Part shown: piece after piece, positions 9,866 to 18,138 of the stretch
Layout of the letters: the number at the start of each line of letters is the position of its first letter
How positions within the stretch are numbered: position 1 is the first letter of the stretch
Assembly (NCBI GenBank): GCA_035443185.1
Contig: DAORRV010000003.1
Coordinates: 1 to 64,000 of the forward strand
Length of the DNA: 64,000 bases
Direction of reading: 5' to 3'
DNA from: UBA2330 sp035443185
Lineage (GTDB): Bacteria > Bacteroidota > Ignavibacteria > Tepidaquicellales > Tepidaquicellaceae
Notes under the pieces: model-generated
The model's database searches: none
What the model saw: the letters and a program-made list of their open reading frames with translations, nothing else
Told to the model about the DNA's origin: nothing
Translations under genes and position numbers: made by a program

Positions 9866-10746
9866 TTTAAACGGTTTTTAACATCGTCTGATACCATCAA
9901 ATGTTTTAACTGAACAGAGATGAGACCCATTCCAAACATAAGTATAGAAAGGAGTATACTTCCAAGACCAAGATAAAAAGTAATTGGCATCCGGAATATT
10001 ATTGAAAAAATAAAATTAACTCCTGCAAATGCAAGTAAAGCCAGACAAAATACAATGAATATTTTAATCGGATTATAAAAAAGAATTGCTTCAGTAATAA
10101 ACTGCAAAGTTCGCATTGAATCTCGGAACAATTTTACTTTTGTTTTACCCTCTCTTTTTTTATAATCAATCGGAATATATTTTACATACATTGCATTCAT
10201 CATGTATGCTAATGTAAGCGAAGTAGTAAAACTGAATGTATTGCATAATTTTGAAAAATAAGGTAATACTTTTGATTTAGAGAATACTCTCAGTCCGGAA
10301 TTTATATCATCTATCTTTCTTCCCGCAGAAAATTCAACCAGCTTTTTCAGAATAAGTCTGAGTACTTTTTTCTTAAATGACTCATCATAATTTTCACCCT
10401 GCCTGGCACCTACGACCATATCAAAACCTTTATTATATTCACTGACTAAAACGGGTATCATCTCCAGAGGATATGTGCCGTCAGCATCTGTAATAACAAT
10501 TATGTCGTTCGTCGCAGCTTCAATTCCGTCTTTAAGAGATTTACCATAACCGATATTATGAGGATGCCTGATAGTAACTGCACCGGCTTTTTCACTCATC
10601 TCAGCAGTCCTGTCAGTAGAGCCGTCATCGACTACTATAATCTCAATATCCCTGAGATTATTTAATTCGGCAACCTTCTTTATGTCAAAGACAGTCATTG
10701 CAATTACACTTCCTTCATTATATGCAGGTATCACCACAGAGATCAT
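9862..10746 (-). CDS. GT2 family polyprenyl-phosphate sugar synthase
   Basis: 294-residue GT-A glycosyltransferase. Residues 1-220 contain the family motifs VVIPAYNEG, VVDDGSTDRT, a GYGKSLKDGI segment and TDADGTYP with a metal-binding DxD. Two hydrophobic helices follow at about residues 228-285. This layout resembles dolichyl/undecaprenyl-phosphate mannose or glucose synthases, which load a sugar on a lipid carrier at the inner membrane. It ends in a 4-bp overlap with the GT-C gene, so the two products probably act in sequence. Donor sugar not determinable. Confidence 0.82.
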   Translation of the reverse strand: MISVVIPAYNEGSVIAMTVFDIKKVAELNNLRDIEIIVVDDGSTDRTAEMSEKAGAVTIRHPHNIGYGKSLKDGIEAATNDIIVITDADGTYPLEMIPVLVSEYNKGFDMVVGARQGENYDESFKKKVLRLILKKLVEFSAGRKIDDINSGLRVFSKSKVLPYFSKLCNTFSFTTSLTLAYMMNAMYVKYIPIDYKKREGKTKVKLFRDSMRTLQFITEAILFYNPIKIFIVFCLALLAFAGVNFIFSIIFRMPITFYLGLGSILLSILMFGMGLISVQLKHLMVSDDVKNRLK

Positions 10747-10754
10747 AATCTAAA

Positions 10755-11444
10755 TTATTGTTTTTTAAAAATACTGATCAGAGAAATTCCGATCGGATTA
10801 CTGACAGGTAAAAATTTCTTTGAGAATGGAACTATGTATTTATCAAACATTCCAATCTCACCTTCGGTATCGTTGATGTTTCCTGACTTTAAAGCTTTAT
10901 ATACTACCCAGTATCCTACAGCTCCGATTGGATTAAAATAATATTGTTTTATTAAATTTACATCAACAGGCAAACTTAGTGAATTCATCTTATCTTTTGT
11001 ATATCTTTTAAAATGCCCGGCGGCCTTATCAAAATTTGAGTATAAAAAATTATGAGAAGGTACAAGATGAAACAAAACTCCGCCCGGTTTTAAGAGTGAA
11101 AGAAGTTTAGCAAAAAAATTTACATCATCCTCTACATGCTCCATTACATTCATACATAATATAAAATCAAACTCTCCATTTACTTCAATAAGGTCTATAC
11201 ATTCTATCCTGAGATTTCCCTTAAAATCTTTTTTGCTAATATGATCGATCGCAGGTGCAGAAATATCTATACAGTAAAGAGAATCGAATTTACTTTTCTC
11301 GGTAATGAGTTTTGTAAATGAACCGACACCACAACCGACTTCAAGCACATCACCATTTATATATTTTTCAAATTGTTCAAAAGTCCACTGATTATAATTA
11401 GTGGCTTTCTGCATTTGTTCGGCGGATGTAAATAGTTCTGACAT
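10755..11444 (-). CDS. Class I SAM-dependent methyltransferase
   Basis: 229-residue cytoplasmic methyltransferase. The SAM-binding glycine motif is VLEVGCGVGSFTK (about residues 34-46), followed by an acidic YCIDIS strand end, then FDFILCMNVMEHVEDD and LLKPGGVLFHLVP. It has the size and order of type 11/12 methyltransferases found in O-antigen clusters. A GAAGAA stretch precedes the ATG. It sits between an acyltransferase and a GT2, so sugar O- or N-methylation is likely, with no way to tell the position. Confidence 0.8.
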   Translation of the reverse strand: MSELFTSAEQMQKATNYNQWTFEQFEKYINGDVLEVGCGVGSFTKLITEKSKFDSLYCIDISAPAIDHISKKDFKGNLRIECIDLIEVNGEFDFILCMNVMEHVEDDVNFFAKLLSLLKPGGVLFHLVPSHNFLYSNFDKAAGHFKRYTKDKMNSLSLPVDVNLIKQYYFNPIGAVGYWVVYKALKSGNINDTEGEIGMFDKYIVPFSKKFLPVSNPIGISLISIFKKQ

Positions 11445-12107
11445 TTATTCTTCTTCGATTTTTTTAACAAATACTGCAGGATTTCCCGCATATATACTAA
11501 ATGGTTTTACTTCATTATTGACAACACTTCCAGCTCCAATGATCGAACCTTTACCGATCCGGACACCCTTCATTATAAAACAGTTTGCGCCGATCCAAAC
11601 ATCATCCTCTATCACTACAGCTTTTCTTCTGATCTTATCCCACCTCTTCAGTCTGTTCTTATATGGAACATTGTGAGAATTTGTATCCATTATCACAGTG
11701 TTTGCGCCGATCATGATCCGATTTCCGAGAGTAATACTTTCTTCACTAATGATAGAAGTTCCGTTAAGATAGACTTCATCACCGGTGACAATATTACCTG
11801 ATTTAGATGTCCTCAGAAAAACACCACCGGCAATATTTCCTGAGTTATATCCGCATTTCGCAGAGATCAGCCTCATATTATTTCCCAGAGTAACAGATCC
11901 TTTGTTTTCAATTCTTGGCAATCCGAAAACTTTTATTCCATTTCCATATTTAACTCCGTTTAAGATCAATACTATTTTCATAAACGGTGAAGACAAAAAA
12001 GTAATGACCTTTGAAAAATGAAGGAAGCCGTCTTTCAGCAATTCAAAATAATTATCATTACCGGTGTCAAATTTCAGTTTCTCATTATATTTAAACAGGA
12101 AGCTCAA
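11445..12107 (-). CDS. Left-handed beta-helix (hexapeptide) acyltransferase
   Basis: 220-residue O-acyltransferase of the maltose/galactoside acetyltransferase type. Hexapeptide repeats run from about residue 65 to 205 (VTLGNNMRLIS, ITLGNRIMIGANTVI, VVIEDDVWIGANCFI, VRIGKGSIIGAGSVV). The likely catalytic His lies in IMDTNSHNVPY and the end shows the usual YAGNPAVFVKK. It should acetylate (or otherwise acylate) a sugar hydroxyl in the cytoplasm. The longest frame begins at TTG; the first 40 residues are not recognisable and the next Met would be in FMKIVLILNG, so the start is uncertain. Stop and the next gene's ATG are adjacent. Confidence 0.8.
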   Translation of the reverse strand: MSFLFKYNEKLKFDTGNDNYFELLKDGFLHFSKVITFLSSPFMKIVLILNGVKYGNGIKVFGLPRIENKGSVTLGNNMRLISAKCGYNSGNIAGGVFLRTSKSGNIVTGDEVYLNGTSIISEESITLGNRIMIGANTVIMDTNSHNVPYKNRLKRWDKIRRKAVVIEDDVWIGANCFIMKGVRIGKGSIIGAGSVVNNEVKPFSIYAGNPAVFVKKIEEE

Positions 12108-12123
12108 TTATCAGATTAAATTT

Positions 12124-12894
12124 TTATTTTTTAACACCACTTCCGCTCCAACTAACACCTTTGTAAGCATTAATATTTACATCATCATATTCTTCGCTGT
12201 TAAACCAATCAGAGATTCTTTTTTTGCTGATAAAGTCAACCTGCGGAGCATTCAGTTTATCAAATACATTCAGAGTATTTCTTTCAAAAGACATTTTTCT
12301 AAAGTTGTCAAAATATTCATAAAAAGGTAGAAATTTCAAAGGCAATTTATATAGTGTATAAACAGGCATGTACAAAATCGCAGTTGTGAATTTCGAAAGT
12401 TTTAGAAGATTTTTTCTGTTCATATTTTTAAGGAAGATTTTTCGTGCAGGCTCTACTCCATATTTTACTAATGAATTACCTTCTTCTGAATATACCCAGA
12501 CAATGGTTTTTCCACCTGGCTTTGTATGCTTTTTCATATTCTCAAAAGTTTTATCCGGATCATCAGTATGATGTACGACACCAATAGAAAAGACAATGTC
12601 GAATTTTTTTCCGAGATCCATTTTTGCAATATCAGCTTCTACAAAATCAATATTTTTAAAATCCTTATTTCTTTCTTTAGCAATATCAGTTGTATTAAGA
12701 TCTACAGATGTAATATTTTTTGCAAACGGCGCAATAAAAGAAGTATGTTGTCCACCGCCACAGCCGCACTCAAGAATTTCTTTATCTTTAAAATCTTCAA
12801 GTGTATTCGGAAGAATCCAGTCTTTGAAAAGAAAGAGTTCATTGTCTTTCAGAAGAGTCCACTGTTCACTCCACTCTGACTGTTTATTTTGCAT
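12124..12894 (-). CDS. Class I SAM-dependent methyltransferase
   Basis: Methyltransferase of about 256 residues with motif I EILECGCGGGQHTSF, then ITSVDLNTTDI, FDIVFSIGVVHHTDDP and HTKPGGKTIVWVY. I place the start at the ATG at 12894, one base after the stop of asnB, with AGAAAG ten bases upstream. A longer frame opens at a GTG at 12993 inside asnB, and an ATG at 12915 is also possible, but these extra residues do not resemble the family. The C-terminal 100 residues contain a helical, non-catalytic region. Probably methylates a sugar in this glycan. Confidence 0.78.
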   Translation of the reverse strand: MQNKQSEWSEQWTLLKDNELFLFKDWILPNTLEDFKDKEILECGCGGGQHTSFIAPFAKNITSVDLNTTDIAKERNKDFKNIDFVEADIAKMDLGKKFDIVFSIGVVHHTDDPDKTFENMKKHTKPGGKTIVWVYSEEGNSLVKYGVEPARKIFLKNMNRKNLLKLSKFTTAILYMPVYTLYKLPLKFLPFYEYFDNFRKMSFERNTLNVFDKLNAPQVDFISKKRISDWFNSEEYDDVNINAYKGVSWSGSGVKK

Positions 12895-12895
12895 T

Positions 12896-14674
12896 TTAGT
12901 TAAACTTTCTGTCATATACATATTTATTAAAAGTCTTGAATTCATTATTTCCGTTACTTCCGATCCATTCACCCACCGGAGAATTGAATCCACTTTTCTT
13001 TTTATTAATTACAAATTCCGGAATTACATCTTTTAATGCTTTTTTCAAAATATATTTAAGCTGCATACCTTTCATTTTTTTATTAGAAGGAATAGACGAC
13101 ACATATTCCACCAGTTCGGGATCGAGGTAAGGGCTACGTGCTTCTATGCTGCTGTGCATCGTTGTCCTGTCAACTTTAACCAGAATGTCATCAGTCAGCC
13201 ATGTCATTCCATCAACATATAAATTCCTGTCAAGTGTATCGAGTTCTTTACCAATATCATAATATTTTTTAAAAGTGTTGTAAGGATCAGTATCATAAAC
13301 GAGATCTTTATATTCTTTCCCAAGAATTTCAATTCTTTCCTCAGGTGAAAAAAACTGTCTCCAAAGGTAATGAGCTTTTTCGGGAGAATGTAGTGCACCG
13401 TTTAAAAATTGCTTTTGCTTATACTGCCAGTTAAGTTTATTTTTATTTTTACTATTACTGTTTAGACCTATTATAAATCTTTTAATAGAATCAGGAATTG
13501 GTTTAGCAAAATTATAATATTTATCAGCTTTATAAGTAATGTATCCGGCAAAGATCTCGTCAGCACCGTCACCACTTAGAACAACAGTTACAAAATCTGA
13601 AGCTAATTTTGAAACTTCGATCATAGGAATGAGAGAATTATCAGCAAACGGTTCATCAAAAACATCTACAGCATTATTCAGAAAATCCAGTTCGTTTTTT
13701 ATGTCACAGATAATTCCGTGATGCCTTGTTCCGATAAATTCTGCCGCTCTATCGGCATCAGGAAGTTCATTATAACTTTTTTGATTAAAGCCTACACTGA
13801 AAGTATGTAGTTCACCTTTATGAAATTTTTTCATTAAAGCTACAATAGAAGTTGAATCAATACCACCGCTAAGAAAAGCTCCAACAGGTACGTCACTGAT
13901 CATCCTGCGTTTTACAGATTCTTCAAGGAGATATAAAATTTTACTACAGGTATCCTCATCGGAATCTTTATTTTTAATTCTGAATGAATCTGAATAATCC
14001 CAATACCTGAGTTTGGAAATTTTATTTCCCGAATCAGAAATTTTCATATAATGAGCAGCTTCTAATTTGAATATATTTTTATAAATCGTAAGCGGCGCAA
14101 GGATATATCCTATTGCAAGGTAACAATTCAGAGCTTCGTAAGACAACTCAGGCGAAAAAGTTTTATCTTCTTTGAATGCTTTAAGTTCAGAAGCGAAAGA
14201 GATATTTTTATTTTTGTCAAAATAATAATACAATGGTTTTTTTCCAAATCTGTCCCGTGCTAAGATCAACTCATTAAGTTTAGAATCCCAGATTGCAAGT
14301 GAGAACATTCCGTTAAACATACTGAAACAATCCGAACCGAATTTATCATAAGCGTAGATTATGACTTCAGTATCTGAGTTTGTTTTGAAAGAATAGCCAT
14401 GTTGAATAAGGTCATTTTTTATTTCCATAAAATTATAGATTTCACCGTTATAAACAATATTAAATCTTTCATCCTTAGAAGACATGGGCTGATTGGCATT
14501 TGCAGACAGATCGATGATGGAAAGTCTTCTGTGTCCAAGTACAATATTTCCTAAAGATTTAACGCCTTGATTATCGGGTCCTCTGTGTTTTATGGAATTG
14601 CACATACGGGAAACGGCAGCTATAGTATCTTCGCTGACGCCTTTCCACTGAGATTTTCCGGCAATACCGCACAT
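12896..14674 (-). CDS. asnB: Glutamine-dependent asparagine synthetase-like amidotransferase
   Basis: 592-residue two-domain enzyme. The N-terminal glutaminase domain begins MCGIAGKSQW with catalytic Cys2 and contains SIKHRGPDNQG, GHRRLSIIDLS and YNGEIYN. The synthetase domain has the pyrophosphate loop LSGGIDST at residues 268-275 and DGADEIFAGY later. Length equals that of AsnB. In glycan clusters such enzymes often amidate uronic acids (WbpS-type) rather than make asparagine; a UDP-glucuronate 4-epimerase directly upstream in the transcript supports that here. It follows the 446-bp palindrome region, unlike the tight spacing elsewhere. Confidence 0.85.
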   Translation of the reverse strand: MCGIAGKSQWKGVSEDTIAAVSRMCNSIKHRGPDNQGVKSLGNIVLGHRRLSIIDLSANANQPMSSKDERFNIVYNGEIYNFMEIKNDLIQHGYSFKTNSDTEVIIYAYDKFGSDCFSMFNGMFSLAIWDSKLNELILARDRFGKKPLYYYFDKNKNISFASELKAFKEDKTFSPELSYEALNCYLAIGYILAPLTIYKNIFKLEAAHYMKISDSGNKISKLRYWDYSDSFRIKNKDSDEDTCSKILYLLEESVKRRMISDVPVGAFLSGGIDSTSIVALMKKFHKGELHTFSVGFNQKSYNELPDADRAAEFIGTRHHGIICDIKNELDFLNNAVDVFDEPFADNSLIPMIEVSKLASDFVTVVLSGDGADEIFAGYITYKADKYYNFAKPIPDSIKRFIIGLNSNSKNKNKLNWQYKQKQFLNGALHSPEKAHYLWRQFFSPEERIEILGKEYKDLVYDTDPYNTFKKYYDIGKELDTLDRNLYVDGMTWLTDDILVKVDRTTMHSSIEARSPYLDPELVEYVSSIPSNKKMKGMQLKYILKKALKDVIPEFVINKKKSGFNSPVGEWIGSNGNNEFKTFNKYVYDRKFN

Positions 14675-14723
14675 GTTTATAAGATAATTAGTAGGGTGAT
14701 ATATTTGTTATTGGGATGGAAGT

Positions 14724-14745
14724 AGAAACGGTTTTAACCGTTTCT
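14724..14745. repeat. Palindrome copy 1
   Basis: 22-bp inverted repeat with perfect 10-bp arms AGAAACGGTT and AACCGTTTCT around a TT centre. Confidence 0.9.
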
Positions 14746-14760
14746 ATGAAAGCTGAATAT

Positions 14761-14781
14761 TGAAACCGGTTAAACCAAATC
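14761..14781. repeat. Associated direct repeat, copy A
   Basis: 21-bp element TGAAACCGG-T-TAAACCAAATC, 15 bp after palindrome copy 1. It recurs at 14883-14903 with one mismatch, so palindrome plus this element form a duplicated unit of about 57 bp. Confidence 0.85.
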
Positions 14782-14848
14782 AAGATACAAATAAAATATT
14801 TCGATGGTTTTGATATATTTTTCAAATGGGTTCGGTTTTGAATGTGGA

Positions 14849-14868
14849 AAACGGTTTTAACCGTTTCT
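14849..14868. repeat. Palindrome copy 2
   Basis: AAACGGTT-TT-AACCGTTT inverted repeat (14849-14866) followed by CT; identical to copy 1 except at the outer left bases. Confidence 0.9.
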
Positions 14869-14882
14869 GTGAAAAAAAATCC

Positions 14883-14903
14883 TGAAACCGGATAAACCAA
14901 ATC
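14883..14903. repeat. Associated direct repeat, copy B
   Basis: TGAAACCGG-A-TAAACCAAATC, 14 bp after palindrome copy 2; matches copy A at 20 of 21 bases. Confidence 0.85.
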
Positions 14904-14928
14904 TGATTATAAAATGTATTTTTCATAG

Positions 14929-14950
14929 TCTTCGATAGACTCATCGAAGA
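14929..14950. other. Perfect 8-bp stem-loop inside the array
   Basis: TCTTCGAT (14929-14936) and ATCGAAGA (14943-14950) are complementary around a 6-base loop AGACTC. It is not shared by the other intervals and has no U-run on either side. Confidence 0.6.
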
Positions 14951-14967
14951 TATACTTTTGTACTGAA

Positions 14968-14989
14968 AGAAACGGTTTAAACCGTTTCT
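14968..14989. repeat. Palindrome copy 3
   Basis: 22-bp perfect palindrome with 11-bp arms AGAAACGGTTT and AAACCGTTTCT and no spacer. Confidence 0.9.
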
Positions 14990-15085
14990 CTAAAAAATAA
15001 TTCTACTTATTAAAAAATCTATCTTCAAACCATTCATAATAACTTATCTTCATAATTAATCTAAAAAATCTCCGTCTTCATTAAA

Positions 15086-15106
15086 CAAACGGTTAAAACC
15101 GTTTCT
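15086..15106. repeat. Palindrome copy 4
   Basis: AAACGGTT-AA-AACCGTTT inverted repeat (15087-15104), 15 bp from the epimerase stop codon. Its position just past the stop could let it act as a 3' hairpin on the minus-strand transcript. Confidence 0.85.
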
Positions 15107-15120
15107 CCAATCCCACATTA

Positions 15121-16083
15121 TTACTCATATCCATAATAATCCTTATACCACTTCACAAACTTCTCCAACCCCTCTTCTATCCTAACCTCCGGTACAAAAT
15201 CTATATAATCCGAGAGATCCCTCGTATCTGCACTTGTGATTTTTACATCTCCGGGTTGCATGCCTAAAAATATTTTCTCAGCATTCCTTCCGAGTTTATT
15301 CTCTAAAATCTCTATGAACTTCAATAGATTTACAGGATGCTCTCCGCCGATATTAAACAATCTATATTCTGTATCTTCAGTTTTTTTTACTAGCCTCGAA
15401 ATGGATTCAGTTACATCATCTATATATGTAAAATCTCTTTCCATATTTCCGTTATTGTACACTTCGATTGACTCACCTTTCATTATCTTTTCCGCAAATT
15501 TATAATATGCCATATCAGGTCTTCCCCATGGTCCATAAACTGTAAAAAATCTTAAACCTGTTACTGGAAATTTATAAAGGTGATGATAAGTATATGCCAT
15601 TAATTCATTTGATTTTTTTGTAGCTGCATAAAGAGAAACGGGATAGTCTACATTATCTTTCACCGAAAAAGGGATCTTATCACTGTTTCCGTATACCGAA
15701 CTCGATGATGCGTAGATCAGTTTTTTCACTTTAAATTCCTTACAGCATTCAAGAAGATTAAAAAATGCTACTATGTTACTTTGTATACTCACTTCAGGAT
15801 TTGAAATTGAATACCTGACTCCCGGCTGTGCAGCTAAATTAACTGCAATATCAATCTTCTCTTCTTTAAATATTTTTCTAAGCTGTTCCTGATCTGTAAG
15901 ATCCGTTTTTTTAAAATTGAAATTTTTATACTTTTCCAATAATTCAACTCTGCCTGTTTTAAGATCTGTATCATAATAAGAATTTATATTATCAATTCCC
16001 GTTACATCATATCCATCTCTGCATAACCTTTCAGAAGTATGATATCCAATAAAACCAGCTGCACCTGTAATAAGTATTCTCAA
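15121..16083 (-). CDS. UDP-glucuronate 4-epimerase-like NAD-dependent SDR epimerase
   Basis: 320-residue cytoplasmic epimerase. The NAD-binding motif is TGAAGFIG (residues 6-13), and the family-typical DNINSYYD segment follows near residue 31. Catalytic residues are the Ser cluster at 126-129 and Tyr152-x3-Lys156 (LYAATKK). NLAAQPGVRYS and RFFTVYGPWGRPDMAY match UDP-glucuronate 4-epimerases, which make UDP-galacturonate. The start is TTG, 11 bp after the upstream stop; no ATG exists that keeps the Rossmann strand. Its product would be a natural substrate for amidation by the adjacent AsnB. Confidence 0.85.
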   Translation of the reverse strand: MRILITGAAGFIGYHTSERLCRDGYDVTGIDNINSYYDTDLKTGRVELLEKYKNFNFKKTDLTDQEQLRKIFKEEKIDIAVNLAAQPGVRYSISNPEVSIQSNIVAFFNLLECCKEFKVKKLIYASSSSVYGNSDKIPFSVKDNVDYPVSLYAATKKSNELMAYTYHHLYKFPVTGLRFFTVYGPWGRPDMAYYKFAEKIMKGESIEVYNNGNMERDFTYIDDVTESISRLVKKTEDTEYRLFNIGGEHPVNLLKFIEILENKLGRNAEKIFLGMQPGDVKITSADTRDLSDYIDFVPEVRIEEGLEKFVKWYKDYYGYE

Positions 16084-16094
16084 TTTAAAATCTT

Positions 16095-16925
16095 TTATTT
16101 ATATGAATTATTTTTTGCTAAATATTTTTTAAGGCGATTTCTCATTTTTATATATTGCGTCATTCCTGGATAAGTATAATTACGGGATTCTGAATTTCTA
16201 TCAGGTAGTGTCTTTTGTTCCCCTGCTTCTAATTTCTTTAGAAAGTCTTCCACTTCAGGCAGACTGTCATAAATAGCTTTATGACCTATAAAAGAGTAAT
16301 TGTGATTTTTCAAATCAATATCCCTTACCTTTCCACTTACATAGACTTCTCCTGCATCTATTTTGTCATTCATCTTTAAAAATGAATATGCAAGGTTATT
16401 GTAATCTCCATTATACAAAGTCCAGAATGGCGAGTATAATCCCTTATACTCCGGTGTCAATCCTTCATGCCAGAGATATACTCCGTGCTTGGCAATTCCT
16501 CTTATCTTCTTACCAAAAAAATCATTTACGCACATTGCAAAAATAATATCCGGCTTTACTTCATTCAGAAAATCCAGTACTTCTGTTTTATTTACATTAT
16601 CTGAACTTATCTCTTTGAATTTCAGATCATCAAATTTTCTGCCGTTTGATTTCCAGTATGGTCTGATGATCCCTCTTTTCAAATAACCCAGATCTTTCAC
16701 TGCTACTTTTTTCTTTACATAAAAAAAAAGTAATAGTTCATTAAGCACTTTAAAATATCCGTACTTCTTTGCTCTCTTCATTCCATAATCAAATCTGCCT
16801 CTCCATGTCTTTCTCCAAGTAGCAGAATCTGACCAGACTACACCCGCCAGTTCAGTGTGCTCTGAAAGCCAGTCAACTATCAATTCATCAAACTCATTCT
16901 TCGATCCTATAAATACACTTCTCAT
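16095..16925 (-). CDS. Formyltransferase-fold protein (methionyl-tRNA formyltransferase-like)
   Basis: 276-residue protein with the formyltransferase core at residues about 110-200 (VKPDIIFAMCVNDFFGK, HGVYLWHEGLTPEYKGLYSPFW, FLKMNDKIDAGEVY). Sugar N-formyltransferases use this fold with N10-formyl-tetrahydrofolate to formylate amino sugars. The usual catalytic triad is Asn-x-His plus Asp. Here His153 and Asp190 are present but the Asn position is Leu151. Amino-sugar synthesis genes elsewhere in the locus would give substrates such as 4-amino-4,6-dideoxy sugars. The Asn loss makes activity or chemistry uncertain. Confidence 0.7.
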   Translation of the reverse strand: MRSVFIGSKNEFDELIVDWLSEHTELAGVVWSDSATWRKTWRGRFDYGMKRAKKYGYFKVLNELLLFFYVKKKVAVKDLGYLKRGIIRPYWKSNGRKFDDLKFKEISSDNVNKTEVLDFLNEVKPDIIFAMCVNDFFGKKIRGIAKHGVYLWHEGLTPEYKGLYSPFWTLYNGDYNNLAYSFLKMNDKIDAGEVYVSGKVRDIDLKNHNYSFIGHKAIYDSLPEVEDFLKKLEAGEQKTLPDRNSESRNYTYPGMTQYIKMRNRLKKYLAKNNSYK

Positions 16926-16947
16926 TTGTTAACTCTTTCCCAAATTA

Positions 16948-18138
16948 TTAATTAATATATGAAACCAGTTTATCGGAAAATTTCTTGATTAAATCATTTC
17001 TGTCAAATTTTTCTTCAGCCGTTTTTCTGCAGTTTTCAGACATCTCATTTCTTAAACTCAATGAATCTCTTAGCTTAATAATATTTTCCTTAAGCTTATC
17101 AAAATCTCTGGGAGATGATACTAAGCCGATGTTATTGTCGGAAATTATAGCAGCACCTTCACCGGTTCCTGAAAATAATATAGGAACACCGGCTGCCATT
17201 GCTTCATATATCTTTGATGGTACTGCTCCATATATTTTGTTTACCAAAGGAATTATAGTACAATAATATTCAGTCAAAATTTCAGGTATCTCATTACTCT
17301 TAACACTTTTATGAACGACGATTCCCCTGTCCGGATTCTCTTTTAAAAAATCTAAAGTTGCCTTTCTGTCTGTACCTTCTCCATAAATATGGAATTCTGC
17401 CCCAAGTTCTTTAAAATTAATTTTACTTACAATTTCGAAAATGCCCTGTGCCACTCCTAATAATCCGGCATAAACAATTTTAATAATTTCTCCGCTTTGA
17501 CAATATGATTTTGGCTTTTCAAATCTTTTTACATCTACTCCATTTCTGAATAGGTAAGTATTAAAATCACCGCTGTTATTTATATGTGATACTATTTCTT
17601 CTGATTGTCCTGTATTTATAAAAGCTTTTCCATATAAAAATTTTTCGAGTGACTCTAATTTCCTATAAATTTTCCCATTACCAATTGCACCAAGTTCTTT
17701 TGCAGACAATGGCCAGATGTCAGATACATTCATTATCATTTTTGCCCCTGAATATTTCGAAAGTAAGTAACCGCTGTATCCAAGTGTCAATGGAGGACTC
17801 TCAATGAATAGAAAATCCGGTTTGAATTTTTTTAATCTGAAACAGATGAATAATGATGACAATGAAAATGAAATCATCGAAATGATTCTTGGCAGCTTAT
17901 TCTTTGAGTTTGATGCAAATAACCAGTATCTGTTTACGTCTATGGTATCTATTTTTTCTGAACAGCAGAATTTCCATCTGTATCCCGGGAAGATCTTTCC
18001 TTTTGGATAATTAGGCATTCCGGTAATTACCATTACTTCCCAGCCGTACTCCTTAAACTTTTTTGAAAGTTCATAAAGTCTGTTTTGAGGAGCACCGGTT
18101 TCTGGATAAAAATATTGAGTAAGTATTGCTAATTTCAA
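16948..18138 (-). CDS. GT4 family glycosyltransferase (WbuB-like)
   Basis: 396-residue GT-B glycosyltransferase. The N-terminal domain starts MKLAILTQYFYPETGAPQNR with MPNYPKGKIFPGYR, as in WbuB-type enzymes that add a deoxy-hexosamine to a lipid-linked sugar. The C-terminal donor domain has IKIVYAGLLGVAQG, a PSKIYEAMAAGVPILFS motif with the donor-binding Glu, and a helical tail. The start is TTG, overlapping the upstream TGA as TTGA; the next Met is at residue 37. Sits between the CapK-like ligase and the formyltransferase-like gene. Confidence 0.85.
   Translation of the reverse strand: MKLAILTQYFYPETGAPQNRLYELSKKFKEYGWEVMVITGMPNYPKGKIFPGYRWKFCCSEKIDTIDVNRYWLFASNSKNKLPRIISMISFSLSSLFICFRLKKFKPDFLFIESPPLTLGYSGYLLSKYSGAKMIMNVSDIWPLSAKELGAIGNGKIYRKLESLEKFLYGKAFINTGQSEEIVSHINNSGDFNTYLFRNGVDVKRFEKPKSYCQSGEIIKIVYAGLLGVAQGIFEIVSKINFKELGAEFHIYGEGTDRKATLDFLKENPDRGIVVHKSVKSNEIPEILTEYYCTIIPLVNKIYGAVPSKIYEAMAAGVPILFSGTGEGAAIISDNNIGLVSSPRDFDKLKENIIKLRDSLSLRNEMSENCRKTAEEKFDRNDLIKKFSDKLVSYIN

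Larger units (their letters stand above)
14675..15120. repeat. Regularly spaced palindrome array filling the largest intergenic gap
   Basis: 446 bp without a credible gene between asnB and the epimerase. It contains four copies of a palindrome with core AAACGGTT-NN-AACCGTTT, centred at about 14734, 14857, 14978 and 15095, that is 123, 121 and 117 bp apart. The first two copies are each followed by a second shared element. A perfect 8-bp stem-loop (TCTTCGAT / ATCGAAGA, 14929-14950) lies in the second interval. It may be a REP-like or degenerate tandem element, a regulator-binding array, or a set of RNA hairpins in the long transcript. Confidence 0.8.

Noticed and set aside
12895..12993. N-terminal extension of the methyltransferase into asnB
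   Set aside because: The extension opens at GTG, overlaps asnB by about 100 bp and is not methyltransferase-like; an ATG one base after the asnB stop is simpler.
14688..14900. 70-residue open frame inside the palindrome array
   Set aside because: It is built from the repeated palindromes and direct repeats, has no recognisable protein features and reads through repeat copies; it is a by-product of the array.
14724..15106. Palindrome array as a CRISPR
   Set aside because: Only four copies of about 20 bp, intervals near 100 bp that partly repeat each other, and no cas genes in the window.
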